Notes: generated by a model from the sequence alone, not told the origin. A stretch of DNA of 64,000 nt from JAJEDW01 sp963555775 (GCA_963555775.3 CAUVWY020000003.1:1-64000); one strand, 5' to 3'. Positions 25,336 through 35,478 are shown, numbered from the stretch's first letter. Made by a program: numbers and translations.

Positions 25336-28254
25336 CTAAATGTCGAACCGCACCGAGAGTACGATCTGCCTGGGGTTTCGAGCACGCGTCGGGAGATTGA
25401 AGAAACTTGAGGTTTCGACGCCGCTGAAACTCTCGAAGTTGACGTTGTTGAACAGATTGGTGACCTGAGCGCGAATCGTCATCCGGACGCCGGTACGCTG
25501 TCCATAGTAGCCCCCCGTACCGACCGGCGCCTGGGCTGCCGCGCCGTTCGGCCCGACTTCGACCTGATCCGACCGAAGCTGAATCGCCTTCGAAAAGTCC
25601 AGCCCTGTTTCGAAGAAGCCGGGACCCGTGAGCGAATTCTTGGGAACGCCCGCGGGCCGGTCGTTGCGGGTAGTGTCCAGGTTGTTGTCGACCCCGGTTT
25701 CGTGAGTATAGGGACTGCCGCTGTTCCAGTTGAAGATGGTGTTGGCGTTGAGGTCCCACGGAAGCCGCAGGTTGGCCGAAATGTTCAACGCATGCCGTGC
25801 GCCGGAGCGTCCCCATTCCGAATCCAGATCGTAGTTGTTCGCGGGCAGCCGGATATTTCCGCCTCCGCCTCCGCCTCCCCCGTTGCGGTTTCCACCATTT
25901 CCGCCGCCACGTCCGCCGGAAGCGGGAATGTCGTCGTAGGTGGAATCGAAGTCATAGCTGCCGTTGAGGTTCAGGAAGCTGAGCCGTTGCCGGATGCCGA
26001 CCCTGAAAGTATGGCTGCTAGCAGCCTGTCGGACTTTCGTCGTAAGTCCTTTGTTTTCAACGACGGCTCTTTTCAGCTCGCAACTGTAAACACAGTCATA
26101 TGAATGACTTAGATTTTAGATTTGGTGTTAGTCCGACAGGCTGCTAGAGGTTCCGGTCGACTCGGTCTGGTTGATGTTGCCCCGGGCCGGGGCCGGGCGG
26201 CATGCGCTCACAAGCGGCTGGAATACCTCGCTATTCAGCGCGCGAGGAATCAGCGCCGTGCACTCGGGAAAGGGGGCGTTGAGATTCCGGTCGCGGAACA
26301 GATGAAGACCGCGAATGAAGCGATAGGCCCCCGTCACCATCAGGCCGGTCCCGAGCGAGGTCTCGATCGAGAGTTCATTGTTCCAGGTGTAGGGCGCGGT
26401 CAGTTCCGGCGGACGCACGCGGGTCGTCGTCGGGACTTCGGCGCCCTCTCCAACCGACGGCACCGGAAAAGACGATTCCGTCACCTCGAAGATTTTCTGG
26501 TTGTTTCCGTCATTTCGAATCAGATCGGTCACCAGAAAGAACTGCATGCGCTGGTGGAAGGTCCCCGAACCGCCTCGGAGCACGGTGTTGGAACCGATCT
26601 GATAAGCAAAGCCGAGCCGTGGATCGATGTTGTTGCTGTCCTCCAGATTGTCCTGCCACTCATACCGGGCGCCGAGACTCAACGTGAACCGGTTCGTGGG
26701 GCGCCAATCGCCTTGAACGAACGCGGCGTTCTGCCATTGAGTCACCTCCAGTATCGGGTTGCCGGCACTGATGCTGTAGGTGGGATCCTTGAAAGGCGTT
26801 CCGGCCAGCTTCTGGAGTTCGATCAGGCATTGGGGCTTGCCGGCTTCTTCAGGTGCGATACCGCAGTAGTCGTACAGGCTGTTGAATGTGAACGTCCCGT
26901 TGAAGTTGATCTCCGAGTTTGAATTGATGCGGTTGAATCCCCCGTCGTACCCCACCCGCAATGCCAAACTGCTTCCGGTGTACATGAAAAGGTTACCGAA
27001 ATCGTACTGGCGGACTTTCGACTCCCTCTTGTTGGGAGAACCGCCGGCTCGAAACGCCCCCCGGACATTGATGTGCGGCGCTTCGGTAAGGGGATCCGCG
27101 TCCTGAAGGAATCCACTGTGCTGGAAACGGACCTCGTTGTTCAACCGGGCTGAAAGTACCGCCGTCTCCTTGATCTGGAATGTGAAATTGTCGCGTCCGT
27201 TCACACCGCCCTAGGACGGCAGGCCGAACTCCCCAACGTTCTGATTTTCACTGAGTTGCGAGCCGAATTCGTAACTCGTGTTGAGGTTGTGGTTCTCTGC
27301 AAGCTGCAACGTGCCGCGAGTGGTGTAACCCCGCTGAACCTGGGGCCGGACAATGGCATCGTCGACAAGACCCCCGGGAGTGAGCGCCCGAAGGGTTTGG
27401 CCGGTTTCCGAGTTGTTGTTTCGCACACTGAACGTCATGGTCAACCGGTTTGGAATGACCGGGCCGCTGACATTGCCCACAAAGTTGCGCTGCTGGTACG
27501 GAGGCCGGAACCCGGCAAACGCGTTCCGGGCATCCAGGGACTCGTCGCCGAAGTTGAGCGTCACGTCGCCATTGAACCGTCCGATGCCGCCTCGGGTAAT
27601 CACCTCGGTGCGGCCGCGGGTCTGGCTGCTCTGTTCCGCGGTGAACGAATTTTCGTTGATCCGAATTTCCTGAATCTCGTCCCGGTTCGGCATCCGACCA
27701 CCGCTGAAACCGTCGATGATCAGACCGCCGCCGCCACCGCCGCCGCCACCACCACCACCACCGCCGCCGCGGAAGTTGTTCGAGTTGGAACTGGTATCCT
27801 CGGTCCCGGCGGGGCTTCGCAGGTCGGTGAGGTATTCGAGGAGTTCGGCTTCGTCTTCGGGTAAATCGGTGTTGGTCTCGTTGAATTCCGCATTGGCCGC
27901 GGCGCCGATGAGACCGGTCCTCTGGGCGGGGTTCAGAAACTTGAGCGCGGCCAGAAATAGCTGCTCCCGGAGAGCGTCGATTTCCGGTTGGATGGCCTCC
28001 GTGCTGCCGCCATTCGCTTCAAGGAGATCATCGAGGACGCGAACGTGCGCGTCGTAGACCGGCCGCACCTGCGTTTCCTGATTGAACGTCATCGGAGGCA
28101 CGCCCGCGGATTGCAGGGCGGCTTGCAACCCTTCGACGCCTTCCTCGAGCAGGATACGTCCGACTTCGTCCGGTTCCAGGGCGCCGGTCTCCTGCGAGAA
28201 GGCAGACAGGGGTAGTGTCAACAGACACAGTAACATCGGGGCGGCGTAACGCAT
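25336..28254 (-). pseudogene. TonB-dependent receptor-like gene broken by an in-frame TAG and a MITE insertion
   Basis: Three collinear pieces in one frame make an outer-membrane receptor of about 930 residues. Piece 1 (28254-27211) has a signal peptide (LPLSAFSQ), an unusual helical N-terminal region, a polyglycine tract and a plug-like part ('IIDGFSGGRMPNRDEIQEIRIN'). It ends at TAG 27213-27211. Piece 2 (27210-26128) continues the beta-barrel and ends at a stop supplied by a MITE-like element (26018-26147). Piece 3 (26017-25336) is the rest of the barrel, ending with the typical C-terminal 'IVLSVRFDI'. Removing 126 bp (element plus one CTAG) restores '..TSSSHTFRVGIRQ..' in frame. Unless the TAG is suppressed, no full-length receptor is made. 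Confidence 0.85.
26018..26147. mobile_element. MITE-like element family A, copy 2, inside the receptor gene
   Basis: 130 bp including CTAG at both ends, same inverted ends as the copy at 8751-8880. It interrupts the receptor reading frame; excising the element with one CTAG (126 bp) leaves an open frame, so CTAG is the duplicated target. In the disrupted gene the element supplies codons S-L-S-D followed by TAA. Confidence 0.9.
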
Positions 28255-28404
28255 TCAGTCTCCTCGACCCTGGATCGCATGGCAGGATATCCCGGCTCGT
28301 ATCGAGAGACGGTCGCCATGATTCCGAATCTTTCAGTTTATAGAATGGCAGAGCAGGGGGCAACGGAACTCTCCCGCAAAAATATCGCTCGGGAGCGGCT
28401 GAAT

Positions 28405-29145
28405 TCAGTTCGAATCGCGGACGATCCGGACGCCGTAATCCGTGTATCGGAAATCGGGCGGAAGGCTGCTGCGGTGAGCGGCCCTGGACGCTTTGACGGC
28501 GTGCCGCCAGGAACCGCCCCGCGAGACGCGCCGCTTGCCCGTGGGGGGACCTTCGGGATTGCGTCGGTCGGAGATCCGATAATAGTCAGCCGAATACCAG
28601 TCCCGGCACCATTCATGAACGTTGTCGCCCATGTTGTAGAGTCCATAACCGTTCGGGCCGCGTTCACCCGACGGACGGGGAGCGGTCCATTCACCCTGGT
28701 AGTAGGCGATATCGCCGGGCGCCTGTTCACCCCATGAATAAATCGCGGTGTCGTCGCCGCCCTTGCAGGCTTTTTCCCATTCCGCCTCGGTCGGCAATCG
28801 ATACTCCGGACCACCGGACCGGGACAACCATGAGCAATAGGCGGTCGCGTCGAACCAGTTCACGCCAACCACGGGCTGGTTCGGGTCCGCGAAAGCCGGT
28901 TCGAACCAGTTCACGCCAACCACGGGCTGGTTCGGGTCCGCGAAAGCCGGTTCGAACCAGCCACGGGGTTCCTCATGACCCGTTCGTTCCATGAACAGCG
29001 CATATTCCCACCGCCGCACGGTTGCCGCGGCAATCTCGTACGCATCCGTGAACACGCGGTGTCTCGGGCGTTCGTGTTTTCCATGATCGTCCGATCCCAT
29101 CCAGAACGTCCCCGACGGAATGCGGATCATTGAAGAGGCATCCAT
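28405..29145 (-). CDS. SUMF1/FGE-fold protein lacking the catalytic cysteines, with an internal 17-residue duplication
   Basis: ATG at 29145 ('MDASSMIRIPSGTFWMGSDD') is preferred over an upstream start that lies in hairpin-repeat DNA. The 246-residue protein has the formylglycine-generating-enzyme fold: 'IPSGTFWMGS', 'PVVGVNWFDATAYCSWL', 'YRLPTEAEWEKAC', 'NVHEWCRDWY' and 'VSRGGSWRHA'. True FGEs have two Cys in the region after GGSW; here there are none, so sulfatase-activating chemistry is unlikely. A 51-bp tandem duplication repeats 'EPAFADPNQPVVGVNWF' and may disturb folding. There is no signal peptide. It lies between the broken receptor and a hairpin array. Confidence 0.75.
   Translation of the reverse strand: MDASSMIRIPSGTFWMGSDDHGKHERPRHRVFTDAYEIAAATVRRWEYALFMERTGHEEPRGWFEPAFADPNQPVVGVNWFEPAFADPNQPVVGVNWFDATAYCSWLSRSGGPEYRLPTEAEWEKACKGGDDTAIYSWGEQAPGDIAYYQGEWTAPRPSGERGPNGYGLYNMGDNVHEWCRDWYSADYYRISDRRNPEGPPTGKRRVSRGGSWRHAVKASRAAHRSSLPPDFRYTDYGVRIVRDSN
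28851..28952. repeat. 51-bp perfect tandem duplication inside the SUMF1-fold gene
   Basis: Two direct copies of 51 bp (28851-28901 and 28902-28952), in frame, adding 17 residues to a normally conserved core segment. They appear identical, so the duplication is recent or an assembly artefact. Confidence 0.9.
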
Positions 29146-29168
29146 GTCGACCCACTCCCACTGGTCGG

Positions 29169-29705
29169 ACTTGATTTGGGCAGTCATAGACTGCCCCTAC
29201 ATGCTCAATATTCAGGGATTCGGGCACCCCGCTCCCACTCCCCCTGTAGGTGCGGTCTATGACCGCACGATGACCGCACGGACTTGATTTGGGCAGTCGT
29301 AGACTGCCCCTACAATAAGAAGGTTCGGAATTCAGACTCCCGGCTCCCACTCCGACTCCTACTGTAGGTGCGGTCTATGACCGCACGATCTCGAATTGGG
29401 CGGTCACAGACCGCCCGTACAATAGACTGCCCCTACATGCTCAATATTCAGGGATTCGGGCGCCCCGCTCCCACTCCCCCTGTAGGTGCGGTCTATGACC
29501 GCACGATGACCGCACGGACTTGATTCGGGCAGTCATAGACTGCCCCTACAATAAGAAGTTTCGGAATTCAGACTCCCGGCTCCCGCTCCCACTCCCCCTG
29601 TAGGTGCGGTCTATGACCGCACGATCTCGAATTGGGCGGTCACAGACCGCCCGTACAATAGACTGCCCCTACATGCTCAATATTCAGGGATTCGGGCGCC
29701 CCGCG
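29169..29705. repeat. BIME-like hairpin repeat array with 236-bp higher-order duplication
   Basis: The largest array of the family. Hairpins GGGCAGTCATAGACTGCCC and GTGCGGTCTATGACCGCAC alternate in facing orientation. The core 'ATGCTCAATATTCAGGG' begins at 29201, 29437 and 29673, an exact 236-bp spacing, so a block containing four hairpins has been duplicated in tandem. The array ends 5 bp before the stop codon of the giant receptor gene. Confidence 0.92.
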
Positions 29706-29709
29706 GATT

Positions 29710-32700
29710 CTAGAACGTCATGCGGAGCGCGAACTGGAACTGCCGTGGATCGAAGGCCGAAGCGAACGAGAACGGCTCCGTGACCGGACCCCGCCGCCCA
29801 ACGAGTCTTTCCGGGAGGTCTTCGAGGGACAGGTTTCCGACCACGCCGTTCACCGTCTTGAAATTGGTACGGTTCAGCAGGTTGAACGCTTCGCCAATGA
29901 CCTGCAGACTCACGGCTTCCGAGAGCGGAAACTCGCGGGCAAGCCTCATGTCGACACTAAAGAAGTTCGGACCTATCCCGGCGTTGCGGCCGAGTCCGAA
30001 CGGGCGGTGGGTGTCGGTGTGGCGGTCGCCGAGCGAATCGAAGCCGGTCGTCAGGTTGTATGGCGCGAACGAGTTCGCCGTCACGATTCCCGCCAGGGTG
30101 AAATTCGCCAGCAGGTTGTTTCCGAAGCCACGCCCACGTGCGGCCTCCCACGGGGACTGGGCCACGACGTTGGCGACGAAACGGTGCCCACGGTGATAGG
30201 CGGAGAGGGAGCGTTCGTTCCGGGCGTCCCACGGGATGTGCGGCTCGTAGGACGAATTGTAGTCGGTAGCCTCGTCCATGGCCTTGCTCCAGGTGTGATG
30301 CGCGGAGATCGAAAACCCGTCCGAGAGCCGCTTCTCCAACTGCACGATCAGCGCGTGGTAGTCCGATGTCCCCCAACTGCCGTACACGTTGTCCTGGTAA
30401 ATCAGCGGGTTATGGAAACCCGGTATCGGCCGGCCGGTCGCCGGGTCGGTGCCGGCCTGGAAAATGTTGGGGTCCAGCGGCCGGATGAGGTGGAGGCCGC
30501 GATTGAAGTTGTAGGCCGCCGACACGGCGTAACCGGCAACTTCGCGCTGAATTTCGAGACTGCCCTGCATGGAATACGGGTTCACGACGTCTTGCGCCAC
30601 CCTGAAACCAATTCGCAACGGGTATCCGGGACCCGGCACGATACCGTGCGGCGCCAGGTCCTCGGCCAGAATGCCCCGTTGACCAAGGACTCCCAGGGCC
30701 AGGAGTGTCTGGTAGATCTCCGCCGAGGTCAACCGGGTTCCCGTCAACGGGCTATCGATCCCGGGAAGACCCGTCAACGGGATGAACACCTGATTGATTT
30801 GTTGCCGCTCTCCGAGCAGGTCGTTGACGAGCGCGATGTGGCCCTGAATTCGGGAATAGTAGATTCCGAAACCGCCGCGAATCACCGTCGCCGGGTCCGG
30901 GTTCCATGCAAATCCGGCCCGCGGCGCGAAGTTGTTGTAATCGCCCGGGAACCTTGTCTTCAGTTCAAGCTCGTACCGCAGTCCAAGTGTCAGCAGAAGA
31001 CTCGGCGAAACCCGAACCGAGTCCTCGACGAAGAAGTTCATCCGGTTGGACCAGCCCTGCCAGGTTGGGTTCCCGAAGCCCTGCTGGTAGACCGTTGGCA
31101 AACCGAGCGAGAACGCCTGCACTGCCGAAATGGGCTCGTCGACGGCACTGGCCAGATGCGGCGCGCCGGCAAGGGACAGCAGACCCTGGAGTTGCCGCGA
31201 CGTTCCCGCGCCCACCGCGTTGTCGATAATATTGCTGAGGGGGACGGCCTCTCCGAAAACGAATCTTCCGCTGAAAAAAGTCTCGGCCACCGCGCTGTCT
31301 CGAAGGGGATTGATGTCGGCGCCGAACCGGAGTGTCTGGCGGCCGGAAACGCGCATGAAGTTCTGACGCACCTGGAAGAAGCGCTCGATGTTTCGCACCG
31401 GGAGGATGTAGTCCCTGCCGAAGCTGACCGCGCCGATATCGATTGCGGGACCGAACGTGTCGGTCGGATACACGCCGAAGTCGTGATACCCGAGACCCAG
31501 GCGTGTCTCGCTGACCCATTGGGGATTGATCACCCAGGTATCCCCCAACGCGAGTGCGAAGTCTTTGACGTTCGAGTTGCTGCCTCTGCTGCGCGCGGTA
31601 AGGGCCCCGAAATTGATGTTGTCGCTGTCCTGCCCCGTCCAGTTTCCCCTGACGAACATCGTGTGGCCGCCGCTCGGTGTGTGGTCGATGCGCGCAATGA
31701 CTTGTTGGCGCAGTTCCCCGAACGGAAAGACCCCGCTGTTGGTCTCGAACAGCGACACCACGGACGGATTATTCGCCGGGATAAGCGCACCGGCGAGTTG
31801 ATCGATCACGGGCGCCAGAGCCGGCGCCGCGACACGGAGCACGTCGACCAGCGACTGCTGGGACTCGGACAGGGACGTGAGGAACGATCTGTCGGAAAGC
31901 AGCGGAACGATCTGCGATTCGTGGCGGTCCAGGCGTTCGTATGCGGCATAGAAGAACGTCCTGTTCGGGGCGATCGGACCGCCGATGGACATGCCGGATT
32001 GCGCCCGCGTATAGGCTGCCTTTCCGGGGTCGAAGTGATTGCGCACCTGGAAGCGGCGATTGCGCAACACGCCGAAAAGGGTTCCATGCAACTCGTTCGT
32101 GCCTCCCTTCGTGACGATGTTGATCGCGCCGCCCGGCGCACCGCCCTGTTCGGTGGAGAACGAGTTTCTGTTGACCTGAAACTCCTGGACGGCATCCTGG
32201 CTGATGGAGGATCGAACGCCTCCGGAGTTGTACAGGTTGTCCAGTCCGTCGATCGTGAACGTGTTTCCGCGTCCGTTGCCCCCGCCGATGCCCAATCCCG
32301 ACGAGGGGGTGGGGGTGATGCGGCGATCGATCGCATTGGCGACGTGGTTGGTATCCACAACGCCCGGGGTCAACAGCGCCAGGTCCAGATAGTCGCGGCG
32401 GTTGATCGGGAGATTCTGGATGCGAACCGAGTCGATGTGATCGGACTGCTGCACGCGTTCGGGTTCGATGGCCAACCGCGTGGATGCCGCCGACACGACC
32501 ACCTGGGTCGCGGTCGCGGCGACCTCGAGTGCGGGCGAAAACGTTGAAATCTCGCCGACTCGCACCTCGAATCCCTCCACCGTGAGGGGGGCGAAATTGG
32601 GCGCCTCGAAGCGCAGCGTATACATTCCCGGCACGAGATGACTGAAAACAAACCCGCCGGTACCGGTCTCCACCGCCTGCTGTTCCACACCGCGGCTCTC

Positions 32701-32940
32701 GTCAATTGCCGTGACGGTGGCGCCCAGGATCACGGCCTGAGTCGCGTCGGTGACCGAACCCCGGATGCTCCCCGTGTTCGTCTGGGCGTACGCGGCAAGG
32801 TTGCCGGCCGGCGTGAGCGATGCGATGCCGAAAGATACGATGCCGAAAAAGCAAAACGCGATGGCCCGGGCGCCGATTAATCGGGAACGTACTGTCGTTG
32901 AAGCCAAGCAAGGAGCGGAATGGGGAGCGATATACGACAT
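29710..32940 (-). CDS. Oar-type TonB-dependent receptor with carboxypeptidase-regulatory domain
   Basis: ATG at 32940 begins a long signal region ending near 'AAYAQTNTG'; upstream extension is unlikely. The 1076-residue protein starts with a carboxypeptidase-regulatory-like beta-sandwich ('GSIRGSVTDATQAVILGATV......GGFVFSHLVPGMYTLRFEAPNF'). A plug follows ('FTIDGLDNLYNSGGVRSS', 'QEFQVNRNSFSTEQGGAPGGAINIVTKGGTNELHG') and then a long beta-barrel ending '(D)PRQFQFALRMTF', with a terminal Phe as in outer-membrane proteins. This Oar/CarbopepD-reg class is abundant in acidobacteria and is thought to import large organic ligands. It appears intact, unlike the receptor at 25336-28254. Confidence 0.9.
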   Translation of the reverse strand: MSYIAPHSAPCLASTTVRSRLIGARAIAFCFFGIVSFGIASLTPAGNLAAYAQTNTGSIRGSVTDATQAVILGATVTAIDESRGVEQQAVETGTGGFVFSHLVPGMYTLRFEAPNFAPLTVEGFEVRVGEISTFSPALEVAATATQVVVSAASTRLAIEPERVQQSDHIDSVRIQNLPINRRDYLDLALLTPGVVDTNHVANAIDRRITPTPSSGLGIGGGNGRGNTFTIDGLDNLYNSGGVRSSISQDAVQEFQVNRNSFSTEQGGAPGGAINIVTKGGTNELHGTLFGVLRNRRFQVRNHFDPGKAAYTRAQSGMSIGGPIAPNRTFFYAAYERLDRHESQIVPLLSDRSFLTSLSESQQSLVDVLRVAAPALAPVIDQLAGALIPANNPSVVSLFETNSGVFPFGELRQQVIARIDHTPSGGHTMFVRGNWTGQDSDNINFGALTARSRGSNSNVKDFALALGDTWVINPQWVSETRLGLGYHDFGVYPTDTFGPAIDIGAVSFGRDYILPVRNIERFFQVRQNFMRVSGRQTLRFGADINPLRDSAVAETFFSGRFVFGEAVPLSNIIDNAVGAGTSRQLQGLLSLAGAPHLASAVDEPISAVQAFSLGLPTVYQQGFGNPTWQGWSNRMNFFVEDSVRVSPSLLLTLGLRYELELKTRFPGDYNNFAPRAGFAWNPDPATVIRGGFGIYYSRIQGHIALVNDLLGERQQINQVFIPLTGLPGIDSPLTGTRLTSAEIYQTLLALGVLGQRGILAEDLAPHGIVPGPGYPLRIGFRVAQDVVNPYSMQGSLEIQREVAGYAVSAAYNFNRGLHLIRPLDPNIFQAGTDPATGRPIPGFHNPLIYQDNVYGSWGTSDYHALIVQLEKRLSDGFSISAHHTWSKAMDEATDYNSSYEPHIPWDARNERSLSAYHRGHRFVANVVAQSPWEAARGRGFGNNLLANFTLAGIVTANSFAPYNLTTGFDSLGDRHTDTHRPFGLGRNAGIGPNFFSVDMRLAREFPLSEAVSLQVIGEAFNLLNRTNFKTVNGVVGNLSLEDLPERLVGRRGPVTEPFSFASAFDPRQFQFALRMTF

Positions 32941-33063
32941 AGTGGGGAAAATTATATAGTCGGGGAATTCAGAGTCAACTTCAGTACTATCGCCGGCCGA
33001 TTCAGGATCTCTCACATGCCGGCCTTCTCGATGGCGGGCATCGGCCGCGCAGCTTCATCGGGA

Positions 33064-33220
33064 TCAAGATCGTGCGGTCATAATCGTGCGGTCGAGATTG
33101 TGCCGTCGTAGACGGCACCTACAGGGCGAATCGGAATGGGAGGGAGAGCACGAATCAAGTCCGAACTCTTCATGTAGGGGCTGTCTATGACTGCCCGAAT
33201 CAAGTCCGAACCCGCACCGA
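33064..33220. repeat. BIME-like hairpin repeat, locus 4
   Basis: Contains GTGCCGTCGTAGACGGCAC (perfect 8-bp stem) followed by CTACAGG, and further on TGTAGGGGCTGTCTATGACTGCCC in the facing orientation. It lies in the gap between the receptor start and the ATPase gene. Confidence 0.8.
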
Positions 33221-33281
33221 CAGCATTCCGAAACTGTTGGAGAGAGCCCTCCCGATTCAGCCAAGAAGAAAATATGTGTCA

Positions 33282-33300
33282 TTGAAAGTTCTACTTTCAA
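33282..33300. promoter_or_regulatory. Operator-like palindrome upstream of the AAA/DUF4143 ATPase
   Basis: TTGAAAGT-TCT-ACTTTCAA is a perfect 8-bp inverted repeat with a 3-nt centre, ending 30 bp before the ATPase start codon. A dyad at this distance would overlap the promoter, so autoregulation is possible. No regulator gene is adjacent; the ATPase itself or a distant protein may bind. Confidence 0.5.
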
Positions 33301-33330
33301 TTTTACATCTTTTTCCCTACCCTCAGTATT

Positions 33331-34515
33331 ATGGTCCCACGCGAGATCATGCCTTTCCTGATCAAGCTGTTTGGGCAGTACCCCTTCGTCACCGTGACTG
33401 GGCCGCGCCAGTCCGGCAAGACCACGCTCTGCCGTGCGGCGTTCCCCAATCTTGAATACGTTAATCTTGAAGCACCCAACCAGCGGGAATTTGCCGAATC
33501 CGACCCCCAGGGCTTTCTCTCGCAACTTGGCGGCGGCGCCATCCTGGATGAGATCCAACGCGTACCGGAACTCCTCTCCTACCTGCAGGTTTTCGCCGAC
33601 GCGCGGGGACGGAACAGCCTCTTCGTCCTTACGGGCAGCGAACAGTTCAGGCTCTCCGATGCCATCGGCCAGTCGCTCGCCGGGCGTACGGCACTGCTTC
33701 GCCTGCTCCCATTCTCGCTGGCCGAAAGACGGCGAACGGGCGCCAGCAACACGGTTGACGACATCCTGTACTCCGGTTGCTATCCTCGAATTCACGACCG
33801 AAAACTCGAACCGTGGCAAGCACTCGGCGACTATGTCGAAACCTATGTCGAGCGCGATGTACGCCGGATAGGGGAGATCCGCAACCTGTCGAGCTTTCGG
33901 CGTTTCGTTCGCTTGTGCGCGGGGCGTGTGGGGCAGTTGATCAATCTATCCACTCTGGGCGCGGACGCCGGCGTCTCTCACACCACGGCGCGGCAATGGC
34001 TGACGATCCTGGAAGCAAGTTACATCGTTTTCCTGCTTCCGCCGTTTCATGCCAACATTCGAAAACGCTTGGTCAAGTCACCGAAGCTCTACTTCTACGA
34101 TGCGGGACTGGCGAGCCACCTCATCGGCATCGAGCATGCCGGACAACTGAGCACCCATCCGCTTCGCGGGCCGCTGTTCGAGAATGCGGTCGTGGCGGAG
34201 GTCCTCAAGCATCGCTTCAATCGCGGCCAACGATCCAATCTGTCATTTTTTCGCGACACCCAGGGTTTGGAATGCGACCTTCTGTATGAGACCGGCAACG
34301 GCTTCGGGGCCATCGAGATCAAGTCGGGCGCCACGATTGCCTCCGACTACTTCGATGCGCTCAAACGGATTTCGAAGGTGTTGCCGCAAATCTCCGCCAA
34401 AGCCGTCATCCATGGAGGCGCCGATCGTCAATACAGGCGGGAGGGTGAAGCGGCGCCGTTGATGGACCTGCCCGAGGTGCTCGACCGCTTCGATCGAGGG
34501 AAGGGCGCCGGATAG
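33331..34515 (+). CDS. AAA-type ATPase with DUF4143 domain
   Basis: 394 residues. Walker A 'VTGPRQSGKTTL' and the 'ILDEIQRVPELLSYLQ' Walker B region form an AAA_14 domain; 'LTGSEQF', 'LAGRTALLRLLPFSL' and 'ETYVERDVRRIGEI' are typical; DUF4143 follows from about residue 195 ('YFYDAGLASHLIGI', 'LFENAVVAEVLK', 'ECDLL.....G.GAIEIKSG'). The C-terminal part has a PD-(D/E)xK nuclease-like arrangement (E..D....EIK), but nuclease activity is not shown for the family. There is no clear Shine-Dalgarno before ATG 33331. It is a single gene preceded by a palindrome. This family is scattered and mobile; some members are proposed to be defence- or toxin-associated, which cannot be judged here. Confidence 0.85.
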   Translation: MVPREIMPFLIKLFGQYPFVTVTGPRQSGKTTLCRAAFPNLEYVNLEAPNQREFAESDPQGFLSQLGGGAILDEIQRVPELLSYLQVFADARGRNSLFVLTGSEQFRLSDAIGQSLAGRTALLRLLPFSLAERRRTGASNTVDDILYSGCYPRIHDRKLEPWQALGDYVETYVERDVRRIGEIRNLSSFRRFVRLCAGRVGQLINLSTLGADAGVSHTTARQWLTILEASYIVFLLPPFHANIRKRLVKSPKLYFYDAGLASHLIGIEHAGQLSTHPLRGPLFENAVVAEVLKHRFNRGQRSNLSFFRDTQGLECDLLYETGNGFGAIEIKSGATIASDYFDALKRISKVLPQISAKAVIHGGADRQYRREGEAAPLMDLPEVLDRFDRGKGAG

Positions 34516-35195
34516 CGTCCGTGGCGCGGGTGCCCGCGAGTGAGACCAAAACGTGACACCACAGGAAAAAGCGTCGCGGAAATCTGGCATTCGACAACGT
34601 AGACAGCCCGTGATAGAACCCTTCAGGGTCGCGCGCGCGGGTCTTCCACGGGCTGATATGGCAGGATGGTTCGGGAAGTCGATATGAAGAAACGAATTTG
34701 CACACTCACGCTGGCACTGCTTGTGCCGGCCACGGGGCTTTGGGCACAACTGTCGCCTCCCAACGCGGCAGGCGTGGCGATGGGACACTTGCACTACAAC
34801 GTGCGCGATGTCGAGGCGAACCGTAATTTCTGGGTGCGACTAGGCGGCGAACCCGCGGGAACGCTGGGCGAGGCCGCGGTTGTGAAGTTTCCCGATATTC
34901 TGATATTGCTCAGCGAAGGCCAATCGTCCGGCAATACCGAAGGGTCGGTGATCGATCACGTGGCTTTCCGTGTGGAATCGTTGGACGAAGTGGCTGCCGC
35001 AGGTTTCGACGTCGAACGACTCGACGGCTTCATCGGTATTGCCTCGGTGTTTACGCCCGAAGGCGAGCGGATCGAACTGTTCGACGAGACGGCCACCAAT
35101 CTGACGTTCACGATCGACGGCGGAGGAAGCGATCCTGTCGCCGACCGCCACAACCGGGCGATCAGCGCACCGATAATCTCGCATCACATTCATTT

Positions 35196-35478
35196 GGGGA
35201 TTACATCGAATAGTGACGTAATCCAATCTTTGCGGGTCGTACCACATCAACCATGAGGTAAGCCACCGGTGGAGATTTTATCAGAGACTCTCTTATTCCG
35301 AATTGCAGCCGTGCTTTTAAGCCGGTTGCGGAAACGGAATGAGGGACAGAATTCGTCGGGACGGGTTGATTTTCCATGATCATTCCTCACTGTTCTGGCG
35401 ATAGGCGGGTGAGGGTGCTACCTCGCCCGCCATACATATTATAGTGATAAAAACAGGCAATGAATTGTTAAAAACACC
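35196..35478. other. Left end region of the transposon, no gene seen
   Basis: After the inverted repeat there are about 280 bp without a convincing frame. It carries AT-rich sequence toward the transposase promoter and possibly additional transposase-binding sites; a second GTGACG-like motif is not obvious. Nothing further can be supported. Confidence 0.4.

Noticed and set aside
28405..29145. A genuine formylglycine-generating enzyme (sulfatase activator)
   Set aside because: The catalytic Cys pair is absent and no sulfatase gene lies in the window.
30007..32547. A very long + strand frame (about 846 residues) opposite the giant TonB receptor
   Set aside because: The minus-strand protein has full receptor motifs; the opposite frame has none and follows from GC bias. 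Similar long antisense frames at 2639-4576, 6300-8651, 37588-39456 and 61471-63057 were rejected for the same reason.
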